Of a stretch of DNA of 31,271 nt, positions 7,770 to 15,240 are shown piece by piece. Made by a program: the position numbers and the translations under genes. The notes beneath the pieces are model-generated. The model was not told the DNA's origin and searched no databases. It saw only the letters and a program-made list of their open reading frames with translations. The first letter of the stretch is position 1. Each line of letters starts with the position of its first letter. Source of the DNA: a virus; IMG/VR virus record IMGVR_UViG_3300038557_000002, positions 1 to 31,271 of that record; one strand, written 5' to 3'.

Positions 7770-8447
7770 TCAGAACTGGACGCTCACGTAGCCCCCGCCT
7801 CCCCCGATGCCGCCACCGCCTCCAGAGCCATATCCGCCACCGCCGGTGTAGGATGTGGACGGGTTGGCGCGGATCGCATCAGTCCCCCAGAACGGCTGTT
7901 CTTTCGCATCGACGACAAACGCCAAGCCGCGCTGACCCGGCCAGTGTAAATCTTGCCAAGCGACGTTCAGACGCTCGCCCTCATTGGCCATCATCAGAAG
8001 GTCGGTCGGGGTCACGACATCCAGTTCAACGGCGACCGTGTCTGCGTTCAGGCTAACTCGCTGCGTGTCGATCTTGCCCCGCCATAGGGACTTCGAAGCC
8101 ACCACGGCTCCCGAAGTCGGATCGATGACCAGGGTCCAGAACTGAACCCGCGACCCTTGCGCCGCCGGTGACGCCAAGTTGGCGATTCCCAGCGGCGTGT
8201 CCGGCATCAGCGACACCTTCCAAACCGGCGCCGACGCTTCCATCGAGAACGACACCTTTCCGACCGAACCGATGCGTCCGAACATCGGGTCCGATCCGGT
8301 GAAGGTCGTGAGCGTCGTTCCGACCAGCATCCGCACAACGGAGCTTTCAGTGATCAGATTGATGGTGTGGCCGGGGAGCTTGATCTGGACGGCCTGGGTA
8401 GTCGTGTAGTGGGACGCCGCGACCGCGCTGGCGTGTGCGGGCGTCAT
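7770..8447 (-). CDS. Tail hub-like protein (DUF2163/GTA gp13-like position), 225 aa
   Basis: Gene order places this between the distal-tail-like and NlpC-like genes, the slot of lambda L or GTA gp13. Matching features are a start rich in Ala and Thr, strands such as TINLITESSVVRMLVG, and the middle WTLVIDPTSGAVVASKSLWRGKIDTQRVSL, typical of DUF2163-like hub domains. The last 25 residues are a Gly-rich, Tyr-containing tail (GGGGYGSGGGGGIGG) after GTDAIRANPSTSY. ATG 8447 overlaps the previous stop as ATGA. Assignment is by context and general layout; the family name is tentative. A CCGAAGTCGG site lies inside at 8111-8120. Confidence 0.65.
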   Translation of the reverse strand: MTPAHASAVAASHYTTTQAVQIKLPGHTINLITESSVVRMLVGTTLTTFTGSDPMFGRIGSVGKVSFSMEASAPVWKVSLMPDTPLGIANLASPAAQGSRVQFWTLVIDPTSGAVVASKSLWRGKIDTQRVSLNADTVAVELDVVTPTDLLMMANEGERLNVAWQDLHWPGQRGLAFVVDAKEQPFWGTDAIRANPSTSYTGGGGYGSGGGGGIGGGGGYVSVQF

Positions 8448-9031
8448 TCGCTTTCCTCCACCTGGAAACCGATCTCGACCGTGTCTGTGAACTTGATCTG
8501 CGTCGGGTTGATCCGGCTGACCAGATAGCCTTCGATCACCGGTGAGTTGACCTGGACCACGTCGGCCACGTTGAGGACCGTGCGGACGGCTGGGATCACG
8601 GTCAGGGTCGCGCGGCCAGACCCGTTCGCTGTTGCATCATCGGTAATCTGGTGGAGGTAGCTGACGCCGTTCGCGCCAATGACGGAGAACAACTGACCAC
8701 CCATCAGGACGTGACCCACGGGGAGCCCGGCCAGAACGATGGTGGAGCCGCCGCTGACCGCCGAGCCAATGGTCACCGGACCTGGGACTGTGGTGTATTC
8801 GGCGGGCTGACGAACATCGACCCTGACTTTCTGAGCCAGACCCGCGTTCAGCTTCGCCGCGTATGCCATCCCCTGATCGCCGCGCGCTGGGAAGCTAAGC
8901 GAATAGGCCCAGTGGTCACCCAGGCGGTTGATGCGCTTGTTCGGACCGCCATGGGTGGGACGCTGGTCCTGGAAGTTGGCGACGTAATCTAGGCTGGCCT
9001 CACAACGTGGCGGATGTCTCAGAAGGATCAT
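8444..9031 (-). CDS. Distal tail / minor tail protein (lambda M-like or GTA gp12-like position), 195 aa
   Basis: This is the first gene after the tape measure in transcription order, where distal tail proteins are found. The N-terminal half (LRHPPRCEASLDYVANFQDQRPTHGG, with WAYSLSFPARGDQ) and the beta-strand-rich C-terminal half (GPVTIGSAVSGGSTIVLAGLP) are typical of small minor tail proteins, but no specific motif proves the family. ATG 9031 follows a TTAAATA element by four bases. The TAA of the tape-measure gene is part of that element. It couples to the next gene by ATGA. Confidence 0.65.
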   Translation of the reverse strand: MILLRHPPRCEASLDYVANFQDQRPTHGGPNKRINRLGDHWAYSLSFPARGDQGMAYAAKLNAGLAQKVRVDVRQPAEYTTVPGPVTIGSAVSGGSTIVLAGLPVGHVLMGGQLFSVIGANGVSYLHQITDDATANGSGRATLTVIPAVRTVLNVADVVQVNSPVIEGYLVSRINPTQIKFTDTVEIGFQVEESE

Positions 9032-9035
9032 CCAC

Positions 9036-9042
9036 TATTTAA
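9036..9042 (-). promoter_or_regulatory. TAAATA element ahead of the distal tail gene
   Basis: The element reads TTAAATA on the minus strand with 4 bases to ATG 9031. The tape-measure stop codon TAA (9041-9039) is embedded in it. Confidence 0.55.
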
Positions 9043-11936
9043 CGGCGGAGGCCCCTTCGCTGACTTTCGCTCATCTGTTCCTGGGTCAGTTCATTCGCAG
9101 CCATGACCGCGCCGACGTTGGCCTCCCTGATCTCTTTCCTGATCTGGCCAGCCAGAACCGCGTCATCGGCGTTCACGACGGTCGTGAAATTATAGACCGG
9201 CGCCCCGCGCGACATCATCGAACTGGACGCCGTCAGGTTCTTCAGATCACCCGTTGGCATGACCTGAGAGCCCTTCGGCATGTTGACCAGTTCGGGTCCG
9301 GCCTCGCCGACCAGCGACAGACCACCTGGAGCAAACCTGGTTCCAATGGCGTGGCGGTTCAGCATCGACGAAATAAGGCCGCCGTTATCGCCTCCAGCCG
9401 CAGGCTTACCCGCAAACATGGACAGTATGTTTGGTCCCCCGCCTCCGCCGAATCCGAGGAAGTTAGCAATAGGCGCGGTGATCATTTTCTGGACCGCGAT
9501 CCGCATCAAGTCGGCGATGATTTGCTTCGAGACATTGCGGAACATCTCGCCCATTTCCTGGGTCCGCATCATCACATCCACCAGCCCGTTTTCGATCGAT
9601 CCCAGACCTTCAGCGGCGACGTTCTGGAAGGCCGACTGGAGATCAGCCGCCTTGTCCACGAACTTGGCGAACGGGTTGTCCTGACGCTTGTCGAACTCAC
9701 GGCGAGCCCGCTCCGACGACTGCATCTGACCGAAGGCCGAAGCCTCAGCGGCCAGTCGGCGTTCAGCTTCGTCGTCCAGGGTTTGGGCGTTCTTCAGCCG
9801 TGCGCGTGTCTCCGCCTGACGGGCGTCGAAGTCGGCCTTCGCCGCTTGCTGATAGATGGCGAATTCCGCGTCCTCCAGGGCGTGGCGTTCACGGATCGTC
9901 TTCGCCATGGCGGCGCGGTTTTTGAGCGTGTCCTGGGTCAGTTGAGCGACCGATTGCTCCATCGCCAAGGCTTCGGCGGCGGCATCGGCGCGCTCTTGTT
10001 CGATCTCCAGGGCGCGGCGACGCTCTTCGCCCTTGCGCTCTTCCAGACGAGTGTTCTCGTTCAGGCTCAGGGCTTCGGTCGCCGCCGCTTCGCTGACCTT
10101 TTTGTCGGCCAGTTGCTTTTTGATCGCCTTCTCGATTTCGAGGGCTTCCAGGTCGATCATGAAGAGCGCGTTGCCGTGTCTCTGATCGCTGGTTTCGGCC
10201 AGCGCGTTCAGGGCGTCGATGTTGCGACGACGGGCATCAGCGAGGAGGCGTTCGTCGTTCGACTCGATATCGACAGCCGCGCCCTTCGATCCGCCGCCAC
10301 CTTTACCGCCACCGGCGCCGCCCGACGTGGACGGCGATCCTTGGATCAGTCGGGCTCCAGGCGCGGTGACCAGTTGGATCGCGCGGCCCATCAGGTCGCC
10401 GTTGGCGGCGTAGAGGCTTTCTTTCTCGCGCTGATCCCGTTCCTGGATCAGTTGACCGTTGTGACGGGTCCCAGCCGCATAGAGACCACGGCGGAAGAGC
10501 GACGGGTTTTCGAGTTCGTTGATCCGTTCGCGGTTCGTCGCGACGGCCTTGAAAATCGCCGTTCTAGCCGCCTGGGCGTTGGCGTCGGCCAGACGATACG
10601 TCTCGTCCGCAAGGGCGCGGGTCGCGTCACACAGACCAACGACACCGGCGATCGCTCCCGAACTGGCGTCGCCGACATCCTTCGTCCCCTTCGCTGATTT
10701 GCGGAGGACTTCGTCGGCCATCTTCATGGCTTCGTTCGAAGCCTCCATGGCTTCGGTGTAGGCTTTCTGATCTTCCTCAGCGTTCTTTGCGACGGTCGCC
10801 AGACCGAAGATTGCAGCCGCCACGGCGGTGATCGCCAGACCGATCGGGCCGCCGAAGAACGCCATTGAGGCGTTGAGCTTATCCATTGCCGCTGAGGCGA
10901 TCAGCGACGTGCGGGTGACACCCGTCTGAGCGGCCATCATTGCCAAAAGGGTCGCCTGATAACGGGCATTCGCCACGGCGCCGGTGACGGTCGTGGCGGT
11001 CCACGCAGCCATCGAACCGACCGCGCGCGACGCAAGGAAGGCCGATACGACCAGGAGAGAGTTGGCGACCAGATCGATATTCTCGCCCAGCATTTGGAGG
11101 GCGAAGCCAAGCTTCTCAGAAACGCCCAGGGATTGGTCGGCTTGACCGACATATTCGACCAGCGAGGTCCGAAGGTTTTGCAGACCAGCGGCGACAGTCA
11201 GGGGGGCGTTAGCGGCGTCCGACTTCAGTTTCGCCGACGCCGCGACGATGGCGTTCGCCCATTCCTGGGAAGACACCTTGCCGTCGTTGATCTCTTTCCT
11301 CAGGGCGCCCAAATCGCCCTTCCACTTCGTGGAGCTTTCGGCGACCGCACGGACCAACGCCGGAGCGTTTTCCAGCATCGAGTTGTATTCTTCGGCGCGC
11401 ACCGTTCCACCGGCGAGGGCCTGTCCGAGTTGGAGAATGGTCGCGCTGGCTTGGGCGGTCGTGGAGCCGGACAAACGCATTGCAGCGGCGACACCCTGCG
11501 TCGCGGCCATCATGTCGTTCTGGCTCAATCCGAGCGACTTCGCCGACATCGCCATGTTGCCGTAAAGGTCGGCCAGAGCGGTGACTTCGGTTCCGTTCGC
11601 CTTCGCCGTGGCGAAGAGATCGGCCTGGACTTGCGCCATATCGGACGACGCGACTTTGGCGTTGATCAGCTTGGATTCGAACCGGGTGAACTCGTCAGCC
11701 AGTGCGATGACTTCGCGGGCCGAAAAAGCAGCGGCGAAGGTCGCCCCCATCCCTTTGAGGGACGCGCCCAAGCCGGAGATCGAGCCCTGGATCGAGTTGA
11801 GGCTTTGCGCCGACTGCTGACTTGCGCGGGCCGAAGTTGCGGCCAAACGCATGATCTGGGTGTCTAGCTGGGCGATGCTCCGGCGGAGGGCGCGGTCGTT
11901 CGCGGTGAACTGAGTTTCAACTCTTGTGGTTGCCAT
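9039..11936 (-). CDS. Tape measure protein, 965 aa
   Basis: This protein scaffolds tail-tube assembly and sets tail length. The N-terminal tape-measure domain spans about residues 70-255, with the characteristic run ADEFTRFESKL, DLFATAKANGTEVTALADLY, VAAAMRLSGSTTAQASA and LAGGTVRAEEYNSMLENAP. Apolar stretches follow near residues 280-390 (LLVVSAFLASRAVGS; FFGGPIGLAITAVAAAIFGLA), which could interact with membrane at DNA entry. Long charged coiled coils follow at about 590-770, then a C-terminal GLSLVGEAGPELVNMPKG motif near 875, common in tape-measure proteins. At about 1.5 angstroms per residue the tail would be roughly 140-150 nm (family rule, inference). The start ATG 11936 follows a CTAAATA element by four bases. 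Confidence 0.92.
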   Translation of the reverse strand: MATTRVETQFTANDRALRRSIAQLDTQIMRLAATSARASQQSAQSLNSIQGSISGLGASLKGMGATFAAAFSAREVIALADEFTRFESKLINAKVASSDMAQVQADLFATAKANGTEVTALADLYGNMAMSAKSLGLSQNDMMAATQGVAAAMRLSGSTTAQASATILQLGQALAGGTVRAEEYNSMLENAPALVRAVAESSTKWKGDLGALRKEINDGKVSSQEWANAIVAASAKLKSDAANAPLTVAAGLQNLRTSLVEYVGQADQSLGVSEKLGFALQMLGENIDLVANSLLVVSAFLASRAVGSMAAWTATTVTGAVANARYQATLLAMMAAQTGVTRTSLIASAAMDKLNASMAFFGGPIGLAITAVAAAIFGLATVAKNAEEDQKAYTEAMEASNEAMKMADEVLRKSAKGTKDVGDASSGAIAGVVGLCDATRALADETYRLADANAQAARTAIFKAVATNRERINELENPSLFRRGLYAAGTRHNGQLIQERDQREKESLYAANGDLMGRAIQLVTAPGARLIQGSPSTSGGAGGGKGGGGSKGAAVDIESNDERLLADARRRNIDALNALAETSDQRHGNALFMIDLEALEIEKAIKKQLADKKVSEAAATEALSLNENTRLEERKGEERRRALEIEQERADAAAEALAMEQSVAQLTQDTLKNRAAMAKTIRERHALEDAEFAIYQQAAKADFDARQAETRARLKNAQTLDDEAERRLAAEASAFGQMQSSERARREFDKRQDNPFAKFVDKAADLQSAFQNVAAEGLGSIENGLVDVMMRTQEMGEMFRNVSKQIIADLMRIAVQKMITAPIANFLGFGGGGGPNILSMFAGKPAAGGDNGGLISSMLNRHAIGTRFAPGGLSLVGEAGPELVNMPKGSQVMPTGDLKNLTASSSMMSRGAPVYNFTTVVNADDAVLAGQIRKEIREANVGAVMAANELTQEQMSESQRRGLRR

Positions 11937-11940
11937 CCCA

Positions 11941-11947
11941 TATTTAG
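11941..11947 (-). promoter_or_regulatory. TAAATA element ahead of the tape measure gene
   Basis: The element reads CTAAATA on the minus strand with 4 bases to ATG 11936. Together with the plus-strand element at 11986 it forms a divergent pair only 38 bases apart. Confidence 0.6.
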
Positions 11948-11985
11948 ATGAAGGGAGGCGAGAGCCGGGTCGGTCCAGCTACCGA

Positions 11986-11992
11986 CTAAATA
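11986..11992 (+). promoter_or_regulatory. TAAATA element ahead of the tail chaperone (plus strand)
   Basis: The element reads CTAAATA on the plus strand with 4 bases to ATG 11997. It is one of only two well-formed plus-strand copies outside AT-rich DNA, and it sits exactly where the inverted chaperone gene needs a promoter. Confidence 0.6.
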
Positions 11993-11996
11993 TGTG

Positions 11997-12479
11997 ATGA
12001 TTTCTGGAGACAAGCCGAAAGGCTCTCGAACCGCCAAGGTCACTAAGGCCATCGGCGACGACTATTACGACCTCAAACTGGACTTCGAAGGCATCGTCGA
12101 ACTCGAAGAGAAAACCGATCGAGGCGTGTATTTTCTTTACAAAAAGATGTCGGAACTGAACTTGCATCAGTCCGACTTCGAAGGTGACTTCCGAGCCAAA
12201 TGGATCGTCGATGTCATCCGGATCGGGCTGATCAGGTCTGGCGCCATGACAGGACCGAAGGCGATCAACTTCGTCGAACATCACCTCCGTGGCGGCTTCG
12301 TCATGGACTATCTCCCAGCGGCGATCGACGTGCTTTACGCCGCGATCTATGGGCCTGAGGATGAGCCCGTGGTGTTTGAAAAATCGGGGGAGCCGGAGCC
12401 GGAGGTGGACGCGAGCCCGACCCCTTCGGCAGACACGGATGGGGCGAATACTGGAAACTCGCCGGAGCCATCGGCCTAG
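11997..12479 (+). CDS. Tail assembly chaperone, short form, 160 aa, inverted relative to the tail operon
   Basis: Its position between the major tail protein and tape measure is that of the tail assembly chaperone (lambda G, GTA g10), which coats the tape measure during tube assembly. The protein begins MISGDKPKGSRTAKV and has a folded core (DDYYDLKLDFEGIVELEEKTDRG through PAAIDVLYAAIYG). It ends in an acidic Pro-rich tail (EPEPEVDASPTPSADTD). The -1 frame below the tail is open and encodes the second chaperone domain, as in G/GT pairs. Unlike all neighbouring structural genes it is on the plus strand, with its own CTAAATA element four bases upstream. An in-frame GTG at 11994 would overlap that spacing and is less likely. 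Confidence 0.8.
   Translation: MISGDKPKGSRTAKVTKAIGDDYYDLKLDFEGIVELEEKTDRGVYFLYKKMSELNLHQSDFEGDFRAKWIVDVIRIGLIRSGAMTGPKAINFVEHHLRGGFVMDYLPAAIDVLYAAIYGPEDEPVVFEKSGEPEPEVDASPTPSADTDGANTGNSPEPSA
12378..12392 (+). promoter_or_regulatory. Candidate -1 ribosomal frameshift site in the chaperone gene
   Basis: The zero frame reads GAA AAA TCG GGG GAG. Two runs, five A (12379-12383) and five G (12386-12390), could allow a -1 slip; G GGG GAG lets the P-site Gly codon re-pair perfectly. The -1 frame is open from 12380 to the stop at 12692, and the zero frame stops at 12477-12479, so a slip must happen between those limits. Neither heptamer is a textbook X XXY YYZ. Confidence 0.45.
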
Positions 12480-12490
12480 ACCCGGAAAGC

Positions 12491-12694
12491 TTGCGCCGGA
12501 TGACCCTTTGGGAAATCGGCAAGCTGCGTGAGGGCTGGGTCGCCGCGAACTCGCCGCCGAAGAAACCGGGAGACCCAGTGGCGCCGGAAGAACTGACGGA
12601 CGAAGAGTTCGCCAGACTGATGGCCGTCGAAATCGTCGAGACGAATGAGGTGATTAGCTTCGACGAAGCGATGAAATTAGAAAAGACCCGGTGA
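12491..12694 (+). CDS. Tail assembly chaperone second domain (T-like); probable frameshift extension
   Basis: A separate start could be TTG 12491 or ATG 12500, but the same frame is open back to 12380. That upstream part encodes GEYWKLAGAIGLDPESLRRMT, followed by LWEIGKLREGW. This is the typical start of alphaproteobacterial phage and GTA tail-chaperone second domains (W---LAG--GL-P---W-MT--E, as in DUF2376/TAC-type proteins). I therefore infer that the domain is normally made as a -1 frameshift fusion of about 231 aa with the 11997 product. The C-terminus is acidic (PEELTDEEFARLMAVEIVETNE). Its TGA lies inside the stem of the downstream terminator. Confidence 0.7.
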   Translation: MRRMTLWEIGKLREGWVAANSPPKKPGDPVAPEELTDEEFARLMAVEIVETNEVISFDEAMKLEKTR

Positions 12695-12716
12695 TCATTC
12701 ACCGGGTCTCTTTTTG
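12681..12716 (+). terminator. Bidirectional intrinsic terminator between chaperone and major tail protein
   Basis: An 11-bp perfect stem (AGACCCGGTGA 12684-12694 with TCACCGGGTCT 12699-12709) closes a TCAT loop. T5 follows on the plus strand (12711-12715), and A4 precedes it and reads T4 on the minus strand. The genes on both sides converge here, so one hairpin can end both transcripts and stop antisense reading into the chaperone. Confidence 0.9.
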
Positions 12717-12731
12717 TCTTCGAAGTCGGTC

Positions 12732-13181
12732 TTAGGCGTTCTTCGTCAGAACCGGCGTCCCGTTTTGCTTCCAGGACATCTGGCAAGTCGCTTGCTCTTT
12801 GTAGGGGCCGTCGATCGTGAACGTCTCCAGGATGTAAGGGCAAGTCAGGGTCCAGCCGGTCGAAGCGTTGTCCTGACGGACTTTCAGATTGACGGTCGCG
12901 CCGGAGAGTTGCAGGGCCAGCATGTCATAGACATAGCGGTGATCCACGTTGCCGGAGCCTTCCAGCGATACGTCGATCGAGCGGACTTCGCGAGAGATCG
13001 CGTAAGGCTTGTCGAAGTCGTTCAGATCAGGAATTTCGGCCTCAGTCAGGTTTGCGGCTGCGCTGAGCGAGAAATTTGAGTTAATAAGACCGATGCGGGT
13101 GAAAACCTCAGGCGTGGCGCCATCACCTTTTTCGATGAAGTAACGCTGACCCTTAGTTTGTTGAAGACGATTTTCTGCCAT
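12732..13181 (-). CDS. Major tail (tube) protein, 149 aa
   Basis: The gene lies between the tail completion gene and the tape measure, the major tail protein slot. It starts MAENRLQQTKG and has a beta-rich body (EVFTRIGLINSNFSLSAAANLTEAEIPDLNDF; SIDVSLEGSGNVDHRYVYDMLALQLSG; CPYILETFTIDGPYKEQ) typical of phage tube proteins. ATG 13181 is chosen because AAGGA sits at a good distance upstream; the open frame up to 13223 crosses that ribosome site. Unlike most genes here it has a leader of about 25 bases between its ATAAATA element and the start. This fits its need for high expression. A strong terminator follows. Confidence 0.85.
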   Translation of the reverse strand: MAENRLQQTKGQRYFIEKGDGATPEVFTRIGLINSNFSLSAAANLTEAEIPDLNDFDKPYAISREVRSIDVSLEGSGNVDHRYVYDMLALQLSGATVNLKVRQDNASTGWTLTCPYILETFTIDGPYKEQATCQMSWKQNGTPVLTKNA

Positions 13182-13210
13182 GGGATTTCCTTGTGTTAGG
13201 ATGTTCCCGT

Positions 13211-13217
13211 TATTTAT
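13211..13217 (-). promoter_or_regulatory. TAAATA element with leader, major tail protein
   Basis: The element reads ATAAATA on the minus strand, about 29 bases upstream of ATG 13181. The start of transcription expected near 13205 would give a leader of about 24 bases carrying AAGGA. It is one of three elements in the window that are not immediately followed by a start codon. Confidence 0.55.
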
Positions 13218-13241
13218 CGTCACCCCTCTATTGGGCGGTCC

Positions 13242-13643
13242 CTAGTAGGTGTCTGGGTCCAGGAGATACCTGAAGTTTACTTCGACCATTTGAAAGTTTC
13301 CGCCTTCCTCATCTTTATAGAACCGGCTCTCTTCAAACGACCATTCCTGGGTCAGATAGCCCTCCACCTGAAGCTCCACGTCCAGGATCACTTGGATCAG
13401 GTTGGCCAGACGCTTCACGCCGGTGAGGCCGTTTTGTGAGGTGAAGCCCTGGATCATCACGAAGCATTCGTGTTGCCAAAGATCACGCGAGAACGCGTCC
13501 TCGCCGATCACGACGTATGGGAAGACGGCGTCATTCGGGACGTGGTCATAGACCCGCCCGTCGATCACGGCGTTCAGGGCGGTGTCGGCCAGAAGGGCGT
13601 CGAAGATTGCTTTTTGGAGCGGGAGGGCTGGGTGGTTTGCCAT
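13242..13643 (-). CDS. Tail completion / tail terminator protein, DUF3168 family, 133 aa
   Basis: DUF3168 proteins cap the tail tube at the neck (HK97 gp10/lambda U slot). The matching pattern is LPLQKAIFDALLADTALNAVIDGRVYDHVPNDAVFPYVVIGED, followed by CFVMIQGFTSQNGLTGVKRLANLIQ. ATG 13643 is preferred over farther upstream starts because a GTAAATA element ends four bases before it. The longer frame up to 13790 reads through the preceding gene and is low-complexity Pro/Ala. Length agrees with the family (about 130-140 aa). It lies upstream of the major tail protein, as in HK97-like phages. Confidence 0.85.
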   Translation of the reverse strand: MANHPALPLQKAIFDALLADTALNAVIDGRVYDHVPNDAVFPYVVIGEDAFSRDLWQHECFVMIQGFTSQNGLTGVKRLANLIQVILDVELQVEGYLTQEWSFEESRFYKDEEGGNFQMVEVNFRYLLDPDTY

Positions 13644-13647
13644 CCAA

Positions 13648-13654
13648 TATTTAC
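13648..13654 (-). promoter_or_regulatory. TAAATA element ahead of the tail completion gene
   Basis: The element reads GTAAATA on the minus strand with 4 bases to ATG 13643. It decides the start codon of this gene. Confidence 0.6.
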
Positions 13655-13665
13655 CCCAGGAGGGG

Positions 13666-14067
13666 TCAGGGGGAGTATTTGCGGGCGATGCGCTTGATCC
13701 CGGCGCGGATGCGGGCGCGGTGGCTCTTACGGGCCTTGGAGCGGGCTGGCCGGTGATACGGATCAGCGCGCCGTCCCGACTTCGTCCCAAACTCTTGGAT
13801 CAAAGCGTAGTCGAACGCGAACGATCGGCCACCGACGCGCTTCGTCGTCACGGCGCCGCCGGAGTGGACCTCCCAGCCGTCCTGGACCTTCACCGCTTCG
13901 ATCGTGCTGATCAGCTTTCCCGTCTTCCGGGGCGCGATGCGCTTCATCTGGTTCCGCATCGCGCGGGCTGACCGCTCGCTCGCCTGATCAGACATCTCTT
14001 TCACGTCGCGCGCGTAGGCGGCGAAATTGGCGCGGAACTGGGTCGTGTTGACCGAAGTGCGGATCAC
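13666..14067 (-). CDS. HK97 gp10-like head-tail/neck protein, 133 aa
   Basis: The segment KRIAPRKTGKLISTIEAVKVQDGWEVHSGG followed by FDYALIQEFGTKSGRRADPYHRPA is the characteristic core of the HK97 gp10 family (basic, with the Tyr-Ala---E-GT motif). The C-terminus is highly basic (KARKSHRARIRAGIKRIARKY). GTG 14067 overlaps the preceding TGA (GTGA) and gives MIRTSVNTTQFRANF. A TTG nine codons upstream is possible but less natural. It belongs to the three-gene neck operon headed by the element at 14650. Confidence 0.85.
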   Translation of the reverse strand: MIRTSVNTTQFRANFAAYARDVKEMSDQASERSARAMRNQMKRIAPRKTGKLISTIEAVKVQDGWEVHSGGAVTTKRVGGRSFAFDYALIQEFGTKSGRRADPYHRPARSKARKSHRARIRAGIKRIARKYSP

Positions 14068-14402
14068 CTGACGACCTCGCAAGTCACCAGCCAATCCCTC
14101 CCCTCACCTTTCAAATCGGCGATGTGGCGGACCTCATAGACGACGCCTGAGCGGGCGTTGACCAGCCGGTCGGATGGCGCGAGCTTGTTCGTGGTCGGGC
14201 TCTGGCGAAGGGTGATCTCGAAGGCGTTCTTCGAAATCAGACGACCGGCGCGGACTTCCTCACCCCCACGGAGCGGGAGAATATAGGCCGCGATCCCTGA
14301 CCATAGGGGAGCCCATCCGGCGACTGTGTTCCCGTAACCGTCGCTGGCTTTTGTCTGACGCTGAGCGTTTACGCGATCGCGGAACTTGCCAGCCGGGATC
14401 AT
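14064..14402 (-). CDS. Head closure / head-tail adaptor protein, SPP1 gp16-like, 112 aa
   Basis: The pattern MIPAGKFRDRVNAQRQTKASDGYGNTVAGWAPLWSGIAAYILPLRGGE, then APSDRLVNARSGVVYEVRHI, is typical of the phage head-tail joining family that closes the head after packaging. ATG 14402 overlaps the stop of the preceding gene (ATGA); an upstream ATG at 14414 is in frame but unnecessary. Length matches the family (about 105-115 aa). It is followed by the gp10-like gene with a GTGA overlap. Confidence 0.85.
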   Translation of the reverse strand: MIPAGKFRDRVNAQRQTKASDGYGNTVAGWAPLWSGIAAYILPLRGGEEVRAGRLISKNAFEITLRQSPTTNKLAPSDRLVNARSGVVYEVRHIADLKGEGRDWLVTCEVVR

Positions 14403-14644
14403 TGCGGACCCCACTTCTTCCTCATCCGGGTCCGCTTCAGCTTCGTGACCAGTTCGGGATCGGAGCCGTCGTCTTCGTCATCGCCAAGGATGTCGTCGGG
14501 CACGACCTCACCCAGCCCGCGTTCGAGGATGATCTCAACGGCGTCAGCGGGGACGCCGGGATAGGTGTTGTCGGCCAGATAGGCGACCGTCCCGTTCGGG
14601 ATGCGGTGATCGTAATCGGCGAAAAATGTGACAGTGAATTCCAT
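14399..14644 (-). CDS. Small neck-region hypothetical protein, 81 aa
   Basis: The protein begins with a short beta region (EFTVTFFADYDHRIPNGTVAYLADNTYPGVP) and an acidic patch (DDILGDDEDDGSDPE). It ends in a basic tail (KLKRTRMRKKWGPQ). No known family is evident. ATG 14644 follows a CTAAATA element by exactly five bases. It heads a coupled neck operon (14644 to 13666), so a role in head-tail connection is likely. The clear split between acidic and basic halves suggests a partner-binding protein. Confidence 0.7.
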   Translation of the reverse strand: MEFTVTFFADYDHRIPNGTVAYLADNTYPGVPADAVEIILERGLGEVVPDDILGDDEDDGSDPELVTKLKRTRMRKKWGPQ

Positions 14645-14649
14645 GCCAA

Positions 14650-14656
14650 TATTTAG
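14650..14656 (-). promoter_or_regulatory. TAAATA element ahead of the neck operon
   Basis: The element reads CTAAATA on the minus strand with 5 bases (TTGGC) to ATG 14644. The same element-plus-spacer string occurs ahead of the small terminase gene. Confidence 0.6.
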
Positions 14657-14666
14657 GGCGGCGGCG

Positions 14667-15218
14667 TTACTGAGCGGCCCTGTAGTTGCTCAGGATGCGG
14701 TCGATCTCAGCCGGGATCGGTTGGTCTTCGTCACCCCGATGGGCGGAGTAGTGGCCGACCAGGAGAAGGATCACCCGACGCAGGACCGCCGGGACCGTTT
14801 CGGGATCGGAGCCATAACCGGCTTTGAACGTCACCTTCACGGCACCGGGCTGTGGAGTGAAAGACGGCCAGTTGGTATTCGGCGCCCTGACGATGACGGG
14901 GACAGATAGGTCGAGGTCCACGACGTATTGATCCGGCTCCATCACTTCCCCCAGGACTTCAATCGCGTCGATGGAGATCACCGGTCCCAGGTTGAGCGAG
15001 ATGGCTTCCAGGCGGTCGTGGCTCTGTCTCCAGGTCTGGGTCAGGAGGCATCGACCGATCCCGTTCGGGCCTTCGATATGCGAGGTCGCTTGTTCGATCA
15101 GGGCGTTGATCAGGGCGTCGTCATCGTTGTGGAAGACGTTCAGGTGACGCTTCGCTTCGGCGAGGCTGACGACAGTATCCAGGGGAGCCGATACGCGGCG
15201 GAGGTTGAGCCAGTTCAT
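14667..15218 (-). CDS. Head-tail connector protein, phiE125 gp8 / HK97 gp6-like, 183 aa
   Basis: The pattern VVSLAEAKRHLNVFHNDDDALINALIEQATSHIEGPNGIGRCLLTQTW is typical of this connector family, which forms the ring below the portal. KVTFKAGYGSDPETVPAVLRRVILLLVGHYSAHR near the C-terminus is also diagnostic. Length is normal for the family. ATG 15218 is chosen because it lies five bases after an ATAAATA element; ATG 15224 overlaps the element itself and would add two residues. Confidence 0.88.
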   Translation of the reverse strand: MNWLNLRRVSAPLDTVVSLAEAKRHLNVFHNDDDALINALIEQATSHIEGPNGIGRCLLTQTWRQSHDRLEAISLNLGPVISIDAIEVLGEVMEPDQYVVDLDLSVPVIVRAPNTNWPSFTPQPGAVKVTFKAGYGSDPETVPAVLRRVILLLVGHYSAHRGDEDQPIPAEIDRILSNYRAAQ

Positions 15219-15223
15219 GCTCA

Positions 15224-15230
15224 TATTTAT
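15224..15230 (-). promoter_or_regulatory. TAAATA element ahead of the connector gene
   Basis: The element reads ATAAATA on the minus strand with 5 bases to ATG 15218. It lies just downstream of the capsid-unit terminator, so it restarts transcription for the connector. Confidence 0.6.
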
Positions 15231-15240
15231 GGGCGGGCAT

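Noticed and set aside
13643-13790. N-terminal extension of the DUF3168 gene up to 13790
   Set aside because: It overlaps the upstream neck gene, encodes low-complexity Pro/Ala sequence, and the TAAATA element marks 13643 as the start.
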